Shown here: positions 24,919 through 35,431 of the stretch, piece by piece
Layout: each line of letters opens with the position of its first letter
Numbering within the stretch: the first letter of the stretch is position 1
Assembly: GCA_025331565.1 (NCBI GenBank)
Contig: JAFREQ010000046.1
Coordinates: forward strand, 2,048,501-2,112,500
Source: Holacanthus passer
Lineage: Eukaryota; Chordata; Actinopteri; Pomacanthidae
Direction: 5' to 3'
DNA: 64,000 nucleotides
Made by a program: the position numbers and the translations under genes
Notes under the pieces: model-generated
Databases searched by the model: none
Told to the model about the DNA's origin: nothing
The model's input: the letters and a program-made list of their open reading frames with translations, nothing else

Positions 24919-25786
24919 ATTTCCCAGCCGACTAATCAAATTAGTCCAGTGAAAGTGTCATGTGCCAGTTGTTTCATCAATATAATGAAGCGTTATGTCG
25001 ACTTTAGGATTAAATCTTTGCACTTGTTGGTCCCTTAAAGAAGGAAAATAAATAAACCAAATTAATCATTAAATCGATCAAGAGAAGGGTTCGAGTTCTT
25101 TTTGTTACACTGATCTTTGTTTTCTGCTTTGAACAATACACACAGACAACTTCTTTCTGATAAATGAAGACATTTATAGCTAAATGCCTGAATTCTTAGT
25201 AAAGAATATATAAGAAAATAACAAAAAGATTAATGAAATATATTTAATTTGGATAAAACATGTCTGTATACAAAAGTGTTTATTCTCAGGTTGTGTGGTT
25301 CATCCTTATCTCAGGAGTTTGGAGGTTAAAGGGCTCAGATCCACATCTCACCTCCATTTTGTTCACCACAATAATTATTTTTGTTAATAAATGATTCACC
25401 TTTATTTGTGTGTGTGTGTGTGTGTGTGTGTTTGGCAGATTGAGGCAGCTTTGAGCCGGATGCCTGGAGGAGGCGGTCGAGTGAGTCTGCAGACCAGGTT
25501 AGATGAGGTAAGACACCAGATATTGATTATGCTCATATCAGTTGGTAGATTCATTATCTGGACTCATTATTCAGGACAGATTACTGAGAGCAACGTTGGT
25601 AACGTGGCTAAAAAGCAGCAGATGTTCACTATTAATCGACTGAACTATTAATCGATCATCACATTAATGATCCTTCCTCCTCAGGTGGCCTTAGAGAATC
25701 GTCTGGATCGAGTGAATCGTGAGCTGGGATCCATCCGCATGACTCTGAAGAGATTCCACGTCCTCCGCTCCTCTGCCAACATATAG
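10355..25786 (+). CDS. mphosph9: M-phase phosphoprotein 9 (about 1272 aa, 23 coding exons)
   Basis: Exons: 10355-10590, 11170-11317, 12669-12758, 12848-13356, 14029-14194, 14386-14458, 15466-15569, 15863-15979, 16210-16688, 16868-17017, 17248-17335, 17848-18063, 18660-18707, 18864-18928, 20426-20527, 20739-20972, 21053-21204, 21774-22031, 23116-23236, 24031-24122, 24386-24585, 25439-25507, 25685-25786. All junctions keep phase. Family signature: LETLRALVQEIQSSG, EIWKDCEGRWLHLFQLVEKQ, then QEQILAQQEQYQCQIQ, very close to human MPHOSPH9. Residues about 160-640 are Ser/Pro-rich and probably disordered; 640-865 are coiled coil; the C-terminus has a second helical pair (LDRLHSLAEAEKLFDELTQE and VALENRLDRVNRELGSIRM). 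The family protein recruits the CP110-CEP97 cap to the mother centriole and restrains cilium formation until TTBK2-triggered removal. Start chosen at the first ATG after the uORF. Confidence 0.94.
11514..11564. repeat. CA-rich microsatellite
   Basis: Interrupted (CA)n in the mphosph9 intron after the exon ending 11317. Confidence 0.85.
14935..15200 (+). repeat. Family E interspersed repeat, copy 1
   Basis: Shares AATCCACATTTG, CTCTAGTGA, GTGGGATTGAGTC and AACTGCAGTGTGTG/GTTCATGG with the reverse complement of 44850-45120. Two copies in one window, in opposite orientation, support an interspersed repeat. Confidence 0.55.
16015..16087 (+). tRNA. tRNA-Lys (anticodon TTT)
   Basis: A 73-base cloverleaf without gaps. 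The acceptor stem GCCCGGA pairs with TTCGGGC; D arm is GCTCAGTCGGTAGAGC; anticodon stem TCAGA/TCTGA encloses CTTTTAA, so the anticodon is TTT; T arm is CAGGG-TTCAAGT-CCCTG; discriminator base G. The A box (TAGCTCAGTCGG) and B box (GGTTCAAGTCC) are intact and a run of ten T follows at 16095-16104. It appears identical to the vertebrate tRNA-Lys3 sequence I know. It sits in sense orientation in the mphosph9 intron between the exons ending 15979 and starting 16210, and is followed at once by a LINE-like tail, so it may have arrived by retrotransposition. Confidence 0.95.
16095..16104 (+). terminator. RNA polymerase III terminator (T10)
   Basis: Ten consecutive T residues starting seven bases after the tRNA 3' end. 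Confidence 0.8.
16105..16157 (+). mobile_element. LINE/SINE 3' tail joined to the tRNA-Lys gene
   Basis: Carries TTTCCCCGTTGTGGGACTAATAAAG and ends in TATCTTGTCTTATCTTATC, the tail form of fish L2/CR1-like retroelements and of SINEs that borrow their ends. A related tail in the opposite strand lies at 28494 (AAGATAAGATAAACC TTTATTCGTCCC). Confidence 0.6.
19070..19235 (+). repeat. Family A fragment
   Basis: Contains GGTTAGCTTAGCTTAGCATA and AGACTATAAACGGGGAAACAGC followed by TAGCCTGGGTCTGTTC, the hallmark middle part of family A. Confidence 0.65.
19440..20200. other. Long mphosph9 intron section with possible degenerate repeat
   Basis: Purine-rich, no exon seen. The end (TATCTTTAAAGTGCTTCACAAGGA) resembles the AAAGTGCTTTAC stretch at 44367, a motif common in fish repeat tails. 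I cannot name the element. Confidence 0.3.
23266..23420 (+). repeat. Family A left half
   Basis: Starts TTAAAGGAACAGTTGGACGT and continues to GATTAGCTTAGCATAAAGAC TGGATGCTAGCCTGGCTCTG. Same order as the copy at 35932. Confidence 0.65.
24882..24917. repeat. (AC)n microsatellite
   Basis: Perfect (AC)18 in the mphosph9 intron before the exon at 25439. Confidence 0.9.
25407..25430 (+). repeat. (TG)12 microsatellite at a 3' splice site
   Basis: Twelve uninterrupted TG units directly before TTTGGCAG of the mphosph9 exon at 25439. Confidence 0.9.
25439..25507 (+). other. mphosph9: mphosph9 69-base exon behind a (TG)12T3 acceptor
   Basis: A 23-codon, phase 0-0 exon whose 3' splice site consists of (TG)12 at 25407-25430, then TTTGGCAG. 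Skipping it keeps the frame and removes residues about 1217-1239 (IEAALSRMPGGGGRVSLQTR, then LDE). Such an acceptor lacks a normal pyrimidine tract and is a candidate for regulated skipping. Confidence 0.6.
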
Positions 25787-26640
25787 CAATGTCTGTCTTT
25801 TTACATTACAGTGTAGATGCTACAACTTAGTGTCTTGGTTTCTTACACTGCACTGATTGTCTTTCAGTCTTCTCTGTGCCATCGGCTCATCTGTACAGCG
25901 ACTCCACGGCATCTTTTGATACGGATGACTTATTACTCGGGGATATTTTTTATATGTCTGAAAGATATTACAATTTTTGGAGTATATTTTTAGTAATACA
26001 CAGATTTGTAAAGTCGTTTACTTTTTTAGTCACAGAAATATTAATATGATGTGTTGTACTCGCCACATTCGGGTGTGGATTTTTAAATCAGCCATGTTTC
26101 AGTGTAAATGTGACTTTCCAGCAGAGACATTCATCCACTTGGGAAATATTACTGCCATTTTTGTTCATGTGTTTATAAACATTTTTAATGTTTTTCCTTT
26201 GGACATGACTCTAAATATATTTATTTAATGTTTTTGCACGTCAAATTTAAATTGTTGTGCATTTTACATTTTTTTTATGAGTAGGTTTTTACTTTTTTTT
26301 GGGCCAAATTGATCAAACTTGAAGGAAATGTTTGTTTACTTGAATCAAATCGCCTTTTATCTTGGTTTACTTGTCACTTTCTTTGCTTTATATTTGAAAT
26401 TTGCTCCAGGACTCGACCCTGCAGGTTAGAACCACTTGTAAAATCCAAACCAGCACACTTTTCAGTAAACACATTTTCACACGGTGTCAAATCCTCCGTC
26501 GCTTGTTTCTCCTTCAGCGATGCTCGTGCATGGACTTTCTTGCACTGCTTTATTTTGCCAAACAGTTTTCCTTCCTGACATGAACTTCACTGGAACGATA
26601 TCGTTGTTGTCGCACAATAAATGAAGCTTTTTTGATAACC
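25787..26640 (+). other. mphosph9: mphosph9 3' UTR
   Basis: From the TAG at 25784-25786 to a canonical AATAAA at 26616-26621 (CACAATAAATGAAGC), followed by a TGTTTCTGCTCTGTTTTGTC GU-rich stretch. No other gene seen. Confidence 0.65.
26616..26621 (+). terminator. mphosph9: Polyadenylation signal AATAAA (mphosph9)
   Basis: Canonical hexamer about 830 bases after the stop codon with a GU-rich downstream element. Confidence 0.65.
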
Positions 26641-26924
26641 AGAAGTGTTTCTGCTCTGTTTTGTCTTATCAGGACACAAGAGTTTGTGAAACAGTGCAGT
26701 GATTCTTATGAAAGTCTCTCAGTGTGTTAAACTGGGGCGCGTTCACACAAGACAGGTGTATTTTCAGTTAGATATAAAATATTTCTGATTTTATCTGATT
26801 GAATATTTACACTGCTGCCACAACTGAACAAACTGATAAATGCAAGTTGCTTAAAAAGTGTTTCTTAAATGTCAAAGTGTCAAAAGTGGATATTAAAACT
26901 GATCATCTCCAACATGTTTCAGAG

Positions 26925-27235
26925 GGAAATATAGTAGTTGTTACTCCACTACATTTATTTAATAACTTAAGTTACTTTGCAGATTTAGATTACTAATACA
27001 TAATATAACTGACAAATTATAATGTATTGGATGAATAAGGTTTATCTTTATCTTATAGTTTGAGCTGCACAGAATTAGAGAAAGTGAGTAAAATGAGTCC
27101 CACATTTACCAACATTAAAGTGACCAACACATGAATGCATCAGTAATTATAATATATTATTCTTCATAATGAGTGTTTTTACTTTGGGTACTTTAAACAT
27201 TCTGTAATTTTACTGAAGACTTACTTAAAATGTTG
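26925..27235. repeat. Family C repeat in the mphosph9-pitpnm2 gap
   Basis: Contains GTTACTCCACTACATTTATT, TAAGTTACTTTGCAGATTTA and GAGTGTTTTTACTTTGGGTA; matches the family C copy at 55590-55915. The gap 26641-27400 holds no gene I can see. Confidence 0.6.
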
Positions 27236-27404
27236 ACTTTTCAGTAATCAGGGTTTATTTCTACACTTTAATATTTCTATTTTTATGTTTGAGCAGGACT
27301 GAACAGCTGCAGGCGGCTGTTGGCCGCTGGGGGGCGCCCTCCTCTTTGCTGTCAGACAGGAGGAGCTCTGATGTAACTGTTAACCTGAATATATCCTGAT
27401 GCAC

Positions 27405-27711
27405 CGGCTGCAGACCGGGGCTCAGACCGGGGCTCAGACCGGGGACAGGAGGAGGACAGACCGGGGACAGGCGGTGGACAGACCGGGGACAGAACGGCCG
27501 AGGGGCGCCGCGGGATGACGGAGGAGCAGCGGTGACTTCCGGCCACCGCAGCGGGCGGAGGGACGCGCTCAGCGGGGGACGGACCGGACGATCCTCCGGT
27601 GAAGGACACCGACAGCAGCTCGCGTGAGGGAACATCCAGCTCCAGCCATGGTGCGTTCAGGGTCCCCGCAGCGAGGATCAGCTGACTGACTGCGGGTCAC
27701 CTGAGCTGCAG
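27405..27711 (+). promoter_or_regulatory. pitpnm2: pitpnm2 promoter and first (non-coding) exon
   Basis: GC-rich block with five CAGACCGGGG units (27411, 27423, 27435, 27457, 27479), a perfect ETS site ACTTCCGG at 27535-27542, and a candidate exon ending CTGCAG at 27711 before GTGAGTG. It holds a short uORF (see next entry). The assignment to pitpnm2 is inferred from position, GC content and the donor site. The transcription start is not visible directly. Confidence 0.5.
27648..27689 (+). other. Upstream ORF in the candidate pitpnm2 first exon
   Basis: ATG with strong context (G at -3, G at +4) opening a 13-codon frame (MVRSGSPQRGSAD) closed by TGA at 27687-27689. Cannot be the protein start because it closes within the exon. 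Confidence 0.45.
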
Positions 27712-28492
27712 GTGAGTGTGAGGATGGTGTCTCCTCCTCTCAGGTGTCTCATGATGTTGGTTCCTGGCTTTGACTGGATCCATCAGCTGATCGACATGAT
27801 GTCAGATTGTGGCCTTTGTGTGCAGATGTTGTGTGTTTGTGTGTTGGAGTCTCACACATGAACACAAGCCTTGAAATGACAGGAGGCATCAACCTCTCAC
27901 AATATTTACATATAAGACTCTGAACATTTGGTAAAATCTCCAGTTTGCATGATGTTAACTGGACATATGTGTCTGAGCGTGGGTGGATCGAGCTGTTAGT
28001 GAATCTTTGTGCACAAATATCTGATTGAACAACATGTGTTAAATGAGCCCAATATAATCTGAAACATGAATCTGTTCTTCTGTTGGTCACAACATGCAGC
28101 ACTCACTGGAGTCCATGACCATCCATCTCGTAGTTGTTGAGATATTTCAGTCAAAGTGATGGACAGTAAAAATATACAAAAATAAAATATACATCTCAGA
28201 CCAGTTGACATGCAGAGAATCTGGACTTTATCTGGCCGCTTTGCATGGTGGGTAATCCAGCTTTGATGATGTGTCGTCAGGACCGGCTGGTTTTAACCTT
28301 GATGTTTGAATGTTTAAATGATCTCTTTGATTCAAATGTTGAAAACACCAAAATTATCTCAAAAGCAAGAAGTGATTCAAATGTTGGTGATATTACTGAA
28401 TTATCTATTGATAGTATTTTTTAAAATTCACCATTTTAAAAAAATACCATCACAAATTCCCCAAAATCCACGCTGACATCTTCACAGCCTGT

Positions 28493-28880
28493 TTTAAGAT
28501 AAGATAAACCTTTATTCGTCCCTCAGTGCAACAATGTTCAGCAGCAAAGGGGAGAGAAGCAGTTAAATAGCATTATTGAATTAAATATGAGATATTAAGT
28601 ATTACATACTAAAATATTGCCGGGACGTTGATTTAAGATAAAAATAAAACGAGATATTGCACAGTGAATAAAACATTGCACAGCAAATGAAATCTGAAAT
28701 ATTGCACAGTGAATGGAATCTGGAATCAATACACAGACATAAAAATGAGTCTGAACAGTTCAAATTACAAACATAAAAGTCAAAGAAGCACAAACACTTT
28801 CTGTTCATCCTGTGTGAAACTGTCTTTTCCTGGCTGACGCTGAAGGGGAGGAGACTGAAGAGCTGCTGTCGCACCTGTGA
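28493..28880 (-). mobile_element. Retroelement 3' end, minus orientation
   Basis: Read on the minus strand it ends GGGACGAATAAAGGTTTATC TTATCTTA, the same tail type as 16105-16157. The body contains repeated ATTGCACAGTGAAT(AAAA/GGAA) units at about 28655-28720. Family not identified. Confidence 0.5.
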
Positions 28881-29139
28881 TCCTCACCTGGCCTTTCACT
28901 TATTCAGGCGGATGCTGCGGCCGAGCCAAGACTTTCTAGGAAGGACACTTCAAACCTGGAAAGAGTTTCTCGGCCTGAGCTTTAAATAACCAGTCTGACC
29001 ACGTTGTTCCTGTGAAGCACAACAAAAAAATGTTATATATTCAAACTCACCTGTTGAACCAAAAGAAATCATCATAAACGTTCCTCAGATATGATAAATT
29101 ATTTTATCTGGTGATTAGTTTCGTCAGCAGATACTGTTT

Positions 29140-29597
29140 TTGCACATATGAAAACCAACATTAGCAACATGCTCACAATGATCATCCTGACGTTCTGATG
29201 TTCAGCATGTGTCATTTTTACAACGTTGACCATCTGAGTTTTGCATCTTCGCATGCTGACGTTTGCAAATTAGCACTAAACACAAAAGACAGCCGAGGCG
29301 AATGTCTTTAGTTTTGCAGGTATTTGGTCGTAAGGTGTCAGACAAATGTTGACCTGCTGGTGGCGCTAGAGGAGAGCCAGGGGGGTCAGGGGGTCACCAA
29401 AGTCTGTAGGCTTCATCATCTGGAAACCATGAATGTCTGTACAAACATTTTATGACACTTCATTTAATAGTTGGATCTGAGGATTTTGCTTTTGGGTTTT
29501 TTTTAATCTCATTGTAAAATAAATATCTTTATATAATTAAAAAACATCGCTGGAAGCTCTGGGATCAAATTTTATAGATATTTCACTCAAAACTACG
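29140..29597 (+). repeat. Family D interspersed repeat (GGTGGCGCTAGAGG type)
   Basis: Order of landmarks: AGCACTAAACACAAAAGACAG, TTTTGCAGGTATTTGGTCGT, TGCTGGTGGCGCTAGAGG, ATCATCTGGAAACCATGAAT, TAGATATTTCACTCAAAAC. This is a common fish repeat; other copies at 31700, 41500, 45232, 58770 and 62585, with a fragment at 28120-28170. Confidence 0.65.
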
Positions 29598-29849
29598 CGT
29601 TGAGGAAACGGAAACTTCTACATGTTATTTCACAGGCTCTGGAGGAGAAAGCCAGAATCATGAAGGTCCATCCTCAGGGGAACGTTCGTTTCATGACGGT
29701 ATTTGTTGCAGAGGACAAAGCGACGTGTCTTCCTGCCGACGTGGCTGAACGTCGGTCGTTATCCAAACGATTTCGCCTGCTCATTAAATTTGCATCGTGC
29801 AGCCTCATTATCACCAAAACCATCAGATCCATCCCATAATGTCCCGGTG

Positions 29850-30310
29850 CTGTTTCCTCCCATTTCAGGTTGGCCGTGCATGATTTGAATGTGTGCGGTG
29901 GGAGAAGATGGAGCCTCGCAGGATCTGATTATCGGGCCAAAATGATTAGGTTTGCTTTAATGAATGCTGTTAGGAAGTGGCCGCCGCAGAAAGAATGAGT
30001 CATGATATTGATTGCCGCCCCCTCCTTCAGCTGCTCCTTCTCTCTCCCCTCCCCCCCTCTCCTCCTCTCGTCTATCCATCCATCCTCCCCTTGAAATTCG
30101 TGCTCTCGCTTCATCTTTTCTCGCACCCAGAATTTTCTCCCCCCTCGTCTCCACACGCACGTCAGACGGGATTGTAGGAGAGTTGGCCGAGCGTCGCATA
30201 CCAATAACGAGGAGGGGAGGAGGAGGAGGGGGGGGGGGGTCTTGTCACGAGAAGCCACGTCATCACAGTGTGTGGAATCTATTTTTAGCAGGGTAAACAC
30301 AGGGATTCCA
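29850..30310. promoter_or_regulatory. GC-rich candidate regulatory block in pitpnm2 intron 1
   Basis: Contrasts with AT-rich flanks. It contains an AP-1 site TGAGTCA (29996-30002), a perfect MEF2 site CTATTTTTAG (30279-30288), a long C/T-rich stretch (30035-30075) and a G-rich run (30210-30239) able to form a G-quadruplex. Function is inferred only. Confidence 0.35.
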
Positions 30311-31699
30311 GCCCAGCCATCATGGCTTCGCAGGCAGGACCGTGTGGTGGGAGGCCGCAGACGCTGGATGTGAATGAACGACGCTCGTGTTCGTCCGTCT
30401 CGCCTCCGCTGTCACTCCCCTCCCGCCGCCGCCTGTCAGGGAGAAACACTGCGCCACAAATAGACCAACGAGCTTCCTCCTCCTCTCTGCTTCACATGCA
30501 CGAAGCGTCTCAGATGAAATACACGCATGAGGAGCAGAGGTGGAAAGCTTCTGAACAAAGTGCTTCAACAAAGGACATGAGAGACATAGATGCAAGATGA
30601 AAGATGAGTAGATAAAATACACAACATGAAACACTGCTCTCAAATGTTTCTGTTATTTTGTCCACCCCCATTTATGAAGTCTAATGAAACACCCAAACCA
30701 CATCCTCCAAAATGGTCACACAGTCGAATCAACACACCTGTAAAACAGCTTTAATCGGAACGTTACAACCTTCATGAAAGAGGATTTATTGCACATTAGT
30801 TTTAGCTCGGTTCCTAAAAAACTGGCAACTGAATTTTATGTATCCAGCAGATATAAAATCATCGTCAGTTTAAAAAGGTGTGGTAGCTTCAAAGATTCTT
30901 AAAGAAACTACTCTAAGTGCACAAAATCTGTTTATCAAATAATAATAAGTCCTTCAATATTTTCTCACATCAGAGCTGTAAAAATATTTCATCTTTTTCA
31001 GTTCTACTGCGTCAACCTGCTTCGTTGGTTCTTGTTTCCATCCAGATTTTGAATGTCAGACTTTTCCTTCCATTTCATATTTTCATACTGTGGTTTTGCT
31101 GTTTGTGCTTCAGTGAACTCTTTGCATATTTCCTCCAGCCCGATGCACAGAGAACCAGCTGTATATAGACTCACATTGTCGGGGTTTACAGCGGCGCTCA
31201 GATGGCGCCCCGGCAGGAACCTTTTAAATATAGATCCATACGTGCGTGACGCTGCTCCGGGGTCATGTGAGAACAAGCTGAGGGACGTCGTTCTGAGGAT
31301 CCGAAGCCGTCACGTTCACGGTGTTGGTTTGAGCACTTGCTCTAATTAACAGTCGCGGGTCTTTGTGCAGATGCAGCCGGGCGTGGCGTCCTCATCAAAT
31401 ATTCACACACACACATATTCAGTTGTATGAATGAGGTCCTGCAGCTGCTTACTCGATACTTGGAGCGTCAGTGCGTTAGTTAAAAGTAAGTCTCAGTGCA
31501 TGTGTTTCCTCACAGATGAGACTGATCCACTGTCATACTAGAAGCTGCGAGTGGAGCTTCGAGCCAAATGTCATCGTGCTAACAAGCTCAGAGAGATGAC
31601 GCTGATGTCCAGCAGGTTTAATGTTTGCAGACATCAGTTCATTAGATCACGTCACGCAGACTGTGTGTGTGTTCCTGTTACTGTGTTTTCGTGCAGATC

Positions 31700-31800
31700 C
31701 TTTGACCTCCTGCTGGTGGCGCTGCAGGAGACTAACTCAGTAGGATTCATCCTCTGGGGAACGTGAATGTCTGCACATTTTATGTTGTTCAATTTTGATC
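31700..31800 (+). repeat. Family D fragment
   Basis: TGCTGGTGGCGCTGCAGGAG followed by GTAGGATTCATCCTCTGGGG AACGTGAATGTCTG, same order as at 29360. Confidence 0.6.
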
Positions 31801-32707
31801 TCAACCAAAGAGGTGGACTGATTGATCGATGCCATGCGTAGAGCGATTAATTATTAATTGATTATCGATATTACCGATCAATTTTCTGTCACTCTACTGA
31901 TCAGTTAATCAGCTCATAGTTTCAGCTTTGTACAGGGAGGAAATTGGATTAAACATTTAAAACAGGTGCACAAGAAAGACTGGTTTGAGTTTTTTTAATT
32001 GATGCTTGTTTGGTCTATAAAATGTCAAGATTTGTGAAAAATGCTCAACATAATTTCCCAGAGCTCAAAGTGACGTCTTCAGTTTGATTTCTCCTTGTTA
32101 ACTGTTAACAACAGTTGAAAACCCAAAGATGGTCAGTTTACGCTGCTGATGAGATTCGTCCTCCGAGCACCATGAATTTCAAGGTAATAGTCATGTTTCA
32201 GTGAAGCGGTGGACAAACATCCCAGAGCCCAGAAACTCGCTCGTTTACAGTCAGACGTTATGAATGTGAGCGATCAAGAGATGGATCTGTCGTCTTAATC
32301 TCTGTGACAAACGTCAGCGGGTGAAGGGAGCTGCTGTGGCTCCGTGTCGCCGCTCGGCTCTCGGAGGCTCTGGACTCGATCCAGGCCGTCACGGTTTTGG
32401 CCTGAGGAGTGAATCTTCCTCCCTTTTATCTCTCAGCTCCATTAACAACAGTGTTCCTCTGCCGCCCTCCTGTTTCGACCCCCCCCTCACCCTGTCGTTC
32501 CTGTGCAGGTGCATCAGCGCTCAGGTGTTTGAAACCATCATCTCTGCAGTTCGTCCCTGAGCCTCCGTTCAGACAGTGAGACTGTAAGACGAGATGAACT
32601 GATGGAGAGTTGTTGGAAAGAGGCAGCCGTCTGTTTGTGGTTGATGAGGTCGTTTCTCTGATCTCAACAACCTGCTGCTTCCTCTATCGGAACAACTCAC
32701 TGCGGTT

Positions 32708-32770
32708 ATTTAAAGGAAGACTTTGATATTTACACTTACTTTCATTTTTGAGAGTCAGATGAGAAGCGTT
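32708..32770 (+). repeat. Family A left-end fragment
   Basis: TTTAAAGGAAGACTTTGATA followed by TTTTTGAGAGTCAGATGAGA, matching the left end of family A. Confidence 0.5.
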
Positions 32771-33499
32771 ATCAAACTGTACAACTGTACAACTCTACAT
32801 TTATTTCATCATGTTTAGGAAAAGAGAACAGTCAGAAATCTCACTTTTAAACAACATTAACTAAACATAAACACATGTTAAGCTTGTTATTTTCTTGAGG
32901 ACAGTAAAATGGTTGGAGAGTCAAACATCTCGTCTGATCTCGACTGTGCAGATTCTTTATTCTCAAGCTGCTCTCGCTCCCTTAAAAGAACTTGGTGCCA
33001 TTTGTCTTTGTGCTTTTTGCGTTTCATTACAGGAGATAAATATCATCTTTCTGTACTTTCTGAAGAAGTGGGCTGCTCCTCAGTAACTACACGATTCTGT
33101 CGATCCTGCAGAAGCTGTCAGATCAACACCAGAGCTCAGGACTGAACTCTAACTAACTCATTTCCTAATTTCCTCTTGAGTAAATACTGAACTGATTTTA
33201 AAACTCGAATGTCTCATCATCGGGTGGAAACCTGACTGATGAGCTGCCTAATTAGATAAAGGTGATAGATAAACAGAACATATTGATGTAGATGTTGCAT
33301 TTACAGCTTGTTCTTCAAATCCAGGAACCTGTGAATCCTAGATTCATATGGAAAAGTGGAGTTATCCTTAAATCAGTCGGTCTACGTTAGGTCTTTTTCA
33401 TATCTCAGCCAAGCAGCCTGAAATAAATCTGTAAATTTCCTGTTTCTCCTTCTTCAAATGTTTGTTTCCGAGCTCAGTAAAAACCTTTATAGAGGCACA

Positions 33500-33780
33500 A
33501 AGTAAAGGCCCAGATGATTGGCTGCCGTCTCCTCCTCCTCGCTGATGCTTCGCCGCCATTTAGCAGAACGCAGCAAAGCAGAGCAATTTGAGAAGCATCA
33601 CAACTAACCCCAGCCCGAGCACCATCACCGCTCTCTGCCACCGCCCCCGATCCACCTCCGCCCCCCCACCGCCCTGAGCTAAAAATAACCCGCCCTCTCT
33701 CATCACCCGGCCGTCACGTCACGTCAGGCCGACTTCACTCTCATTCGCTGCTCACGCCTCTTTGCATGTTGTGATTTTTT
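33500..33780. promoter_or_regulatory. GC-rich candidate enhancer with CRE and MEF2 motifs
   Basis: Contains a MEF2-type CTAAAAATAA (33679-33688) and two overlapping CRE-like sites in TCACGTCACGTCA (33714-33726), in a C-rich block with a YY1-like GCCGCCATTT at 33551-33560. Regulatory role inferred. Confidence 0.35.
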
Positions 33781-33850
33781 TGACTGTCACATCATCATAT
33801 CAGCTGTGGACGAACGTGTTTGGCATCAAGATAAAGAGCCTTCCAGCTAA

Positions 33851-33853
<3 letters not shown>

Positions 33854-33885
<32 letters not shown>
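33854..33885. repeat. (CA)n microsatellite
   Basis: Perfect (CA)16 in pitpnm2 intron 1. Confidence 0.9.
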
Positions 33886-33886
<1 letters not shown>

Positions 33887-34869
33887 CAATTTTTAAATAA
33901 GAGGTAGATTTCAGTCTAATTCTAGTTCTGTGCTGTTTTTTGTGTTTCTTAAACTGGAATGAGGAAGGAAACCGTTTCGAAACTCGGCTTCTGCTCCATA
34001 TCTGGTATTTGTGCTGTATGACTGTGACATTTGTGTTGAGTCCATGTTAATGTGTCATTCAGAAGCATTAGCAGCTGCTCATTGTGTCTCACGTCGGCTG
34101 TTTCTCATTCACAGGACGAAGCTGGAAACTGTCCCTGGAGATGAACTGCAGGTCAGTGACAACATCTCGTGTCTGTAGTTTCAAAAAACAAGCATTTTCT
34201 ATCAGCTGAGCAGTGATGGAGGAAGTAATCTGTTCCTTTACTGATACAACAATGTAAAAATACTCTGATTCTCTGTCACATTATCAGGTTGTTGATCCTG
34301 ATGCATCAATGTCAGAGCAGCATTTTCCTGTTGGAGCCTCCAGGTGGCGCTAGTTTGAACTACTTATATCCAGTCAGCTGGTTTAGTCCAGTGGTTCAAC
34401 CTGAGGGGTCGGGCCCCTCCAGAGGTCACCAGATAAATCTGAGGGGTCGACACAGGATTTGTTTGTTTCAGGGTTGTGAATTTATGGACGAACCTCCAGA
34501 GAACGGACGATAAATCAAAAACAAACAAACCACAACCATTAACAAAAAATCATTATCTGCACAAAGCTAACAAGAAATAATATAACTCAACTCTGCCAGA
34601 GCAAATGAAATAATGTCAATAGCATGAAGCCGACTTATAAACTAAAGATGAAGGTAAATAGAGTCAAAAACAAGAACACGTAGATTTGAATTTGAAGTCA
34701 TGACGTAATAAATGTGAACGAGTTGTTTTAAATTTAAAACATTAATGATGCAGGAAAGAAGGAAAAACTCAATTCTGCTCCACAAATGTCAATGTTATGT
34801 TCACAACTTGGTTCTGCTGCCAAAAAGTGGCCAATGAATGATTTGATAAAAGCACTGAACAAAGCATCA

Positions 34870-35110
34870 TATTTTAAAAAATCTGAATCTGAAAAGTAAC
34901 TAGTAACTAAAGCTGTCAGGTAAATGTAGTGAAGAAGAAACAGGTGCCTCAATATTGTAGGTACAAAATAAAATGACAAAGAAAGTGTTCACTGACCTGA
35001 TGACTCTTCTGCTAATGTTACTCTATATTTTAGTACAAGTACCTCAAAATTGTGCTTAAGTACAGTACTAGAGTAAATGTACTTGTAACCACTGGGTGTA
35101 ATAATGAAAT
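34870..35110. repeat. Family C repeat
   Basis: Contains GAAAAGTAACTAGTAACTAA AGCTGTCAGGTAAATGTAGTG, and AGTACTAGAGTAAATGTACT; matches 61185-61315. A further piece lies at 34206-34270. Confidence 0.6.
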
Positions 35111-35384
35111 GCAAACTCAGCTGAAGTGAGAACTGTGAGTTGGACCCAGGCCGCCGCAGCCGGCGTGACGTCCAGGCGAAATGCCGTCAGTCCCGTCGGC
35201 TGCAGGTCGGCCTCCTGTTGGACTCGAGCAGGACGAGTAACAGGAGCGTCTGGTGAGGAAAGACGCGTTTGACAAGATCACAAATTAACAGCCGGGATGG
35301 TGGCAGATGTTCCCCCGTCCAGCAGGACTGTGTGTTTACAGGCTGATTCTGTTAGTGTGTGTTCTGCTGATGCTCCGATAAACT

Positions 35385-35431
35385 CTGTGTGTCTGTGTGT
35401 GTGTGTCTGTGTGTGTGTGTGTGTGTGTGTG
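35385..35431. repeat. (TG)n microsatellite
   Basis: (TG)n with TCTG interruptions. Confidence 0.85.

Noticed and set aside
28602..28874. Minus-strand 90-codon frame
   Set aside because: Falls inside the retroelement tail and is made of its repeated ATTGCACAGTGAAT units; no reverse transcriptase motifs.
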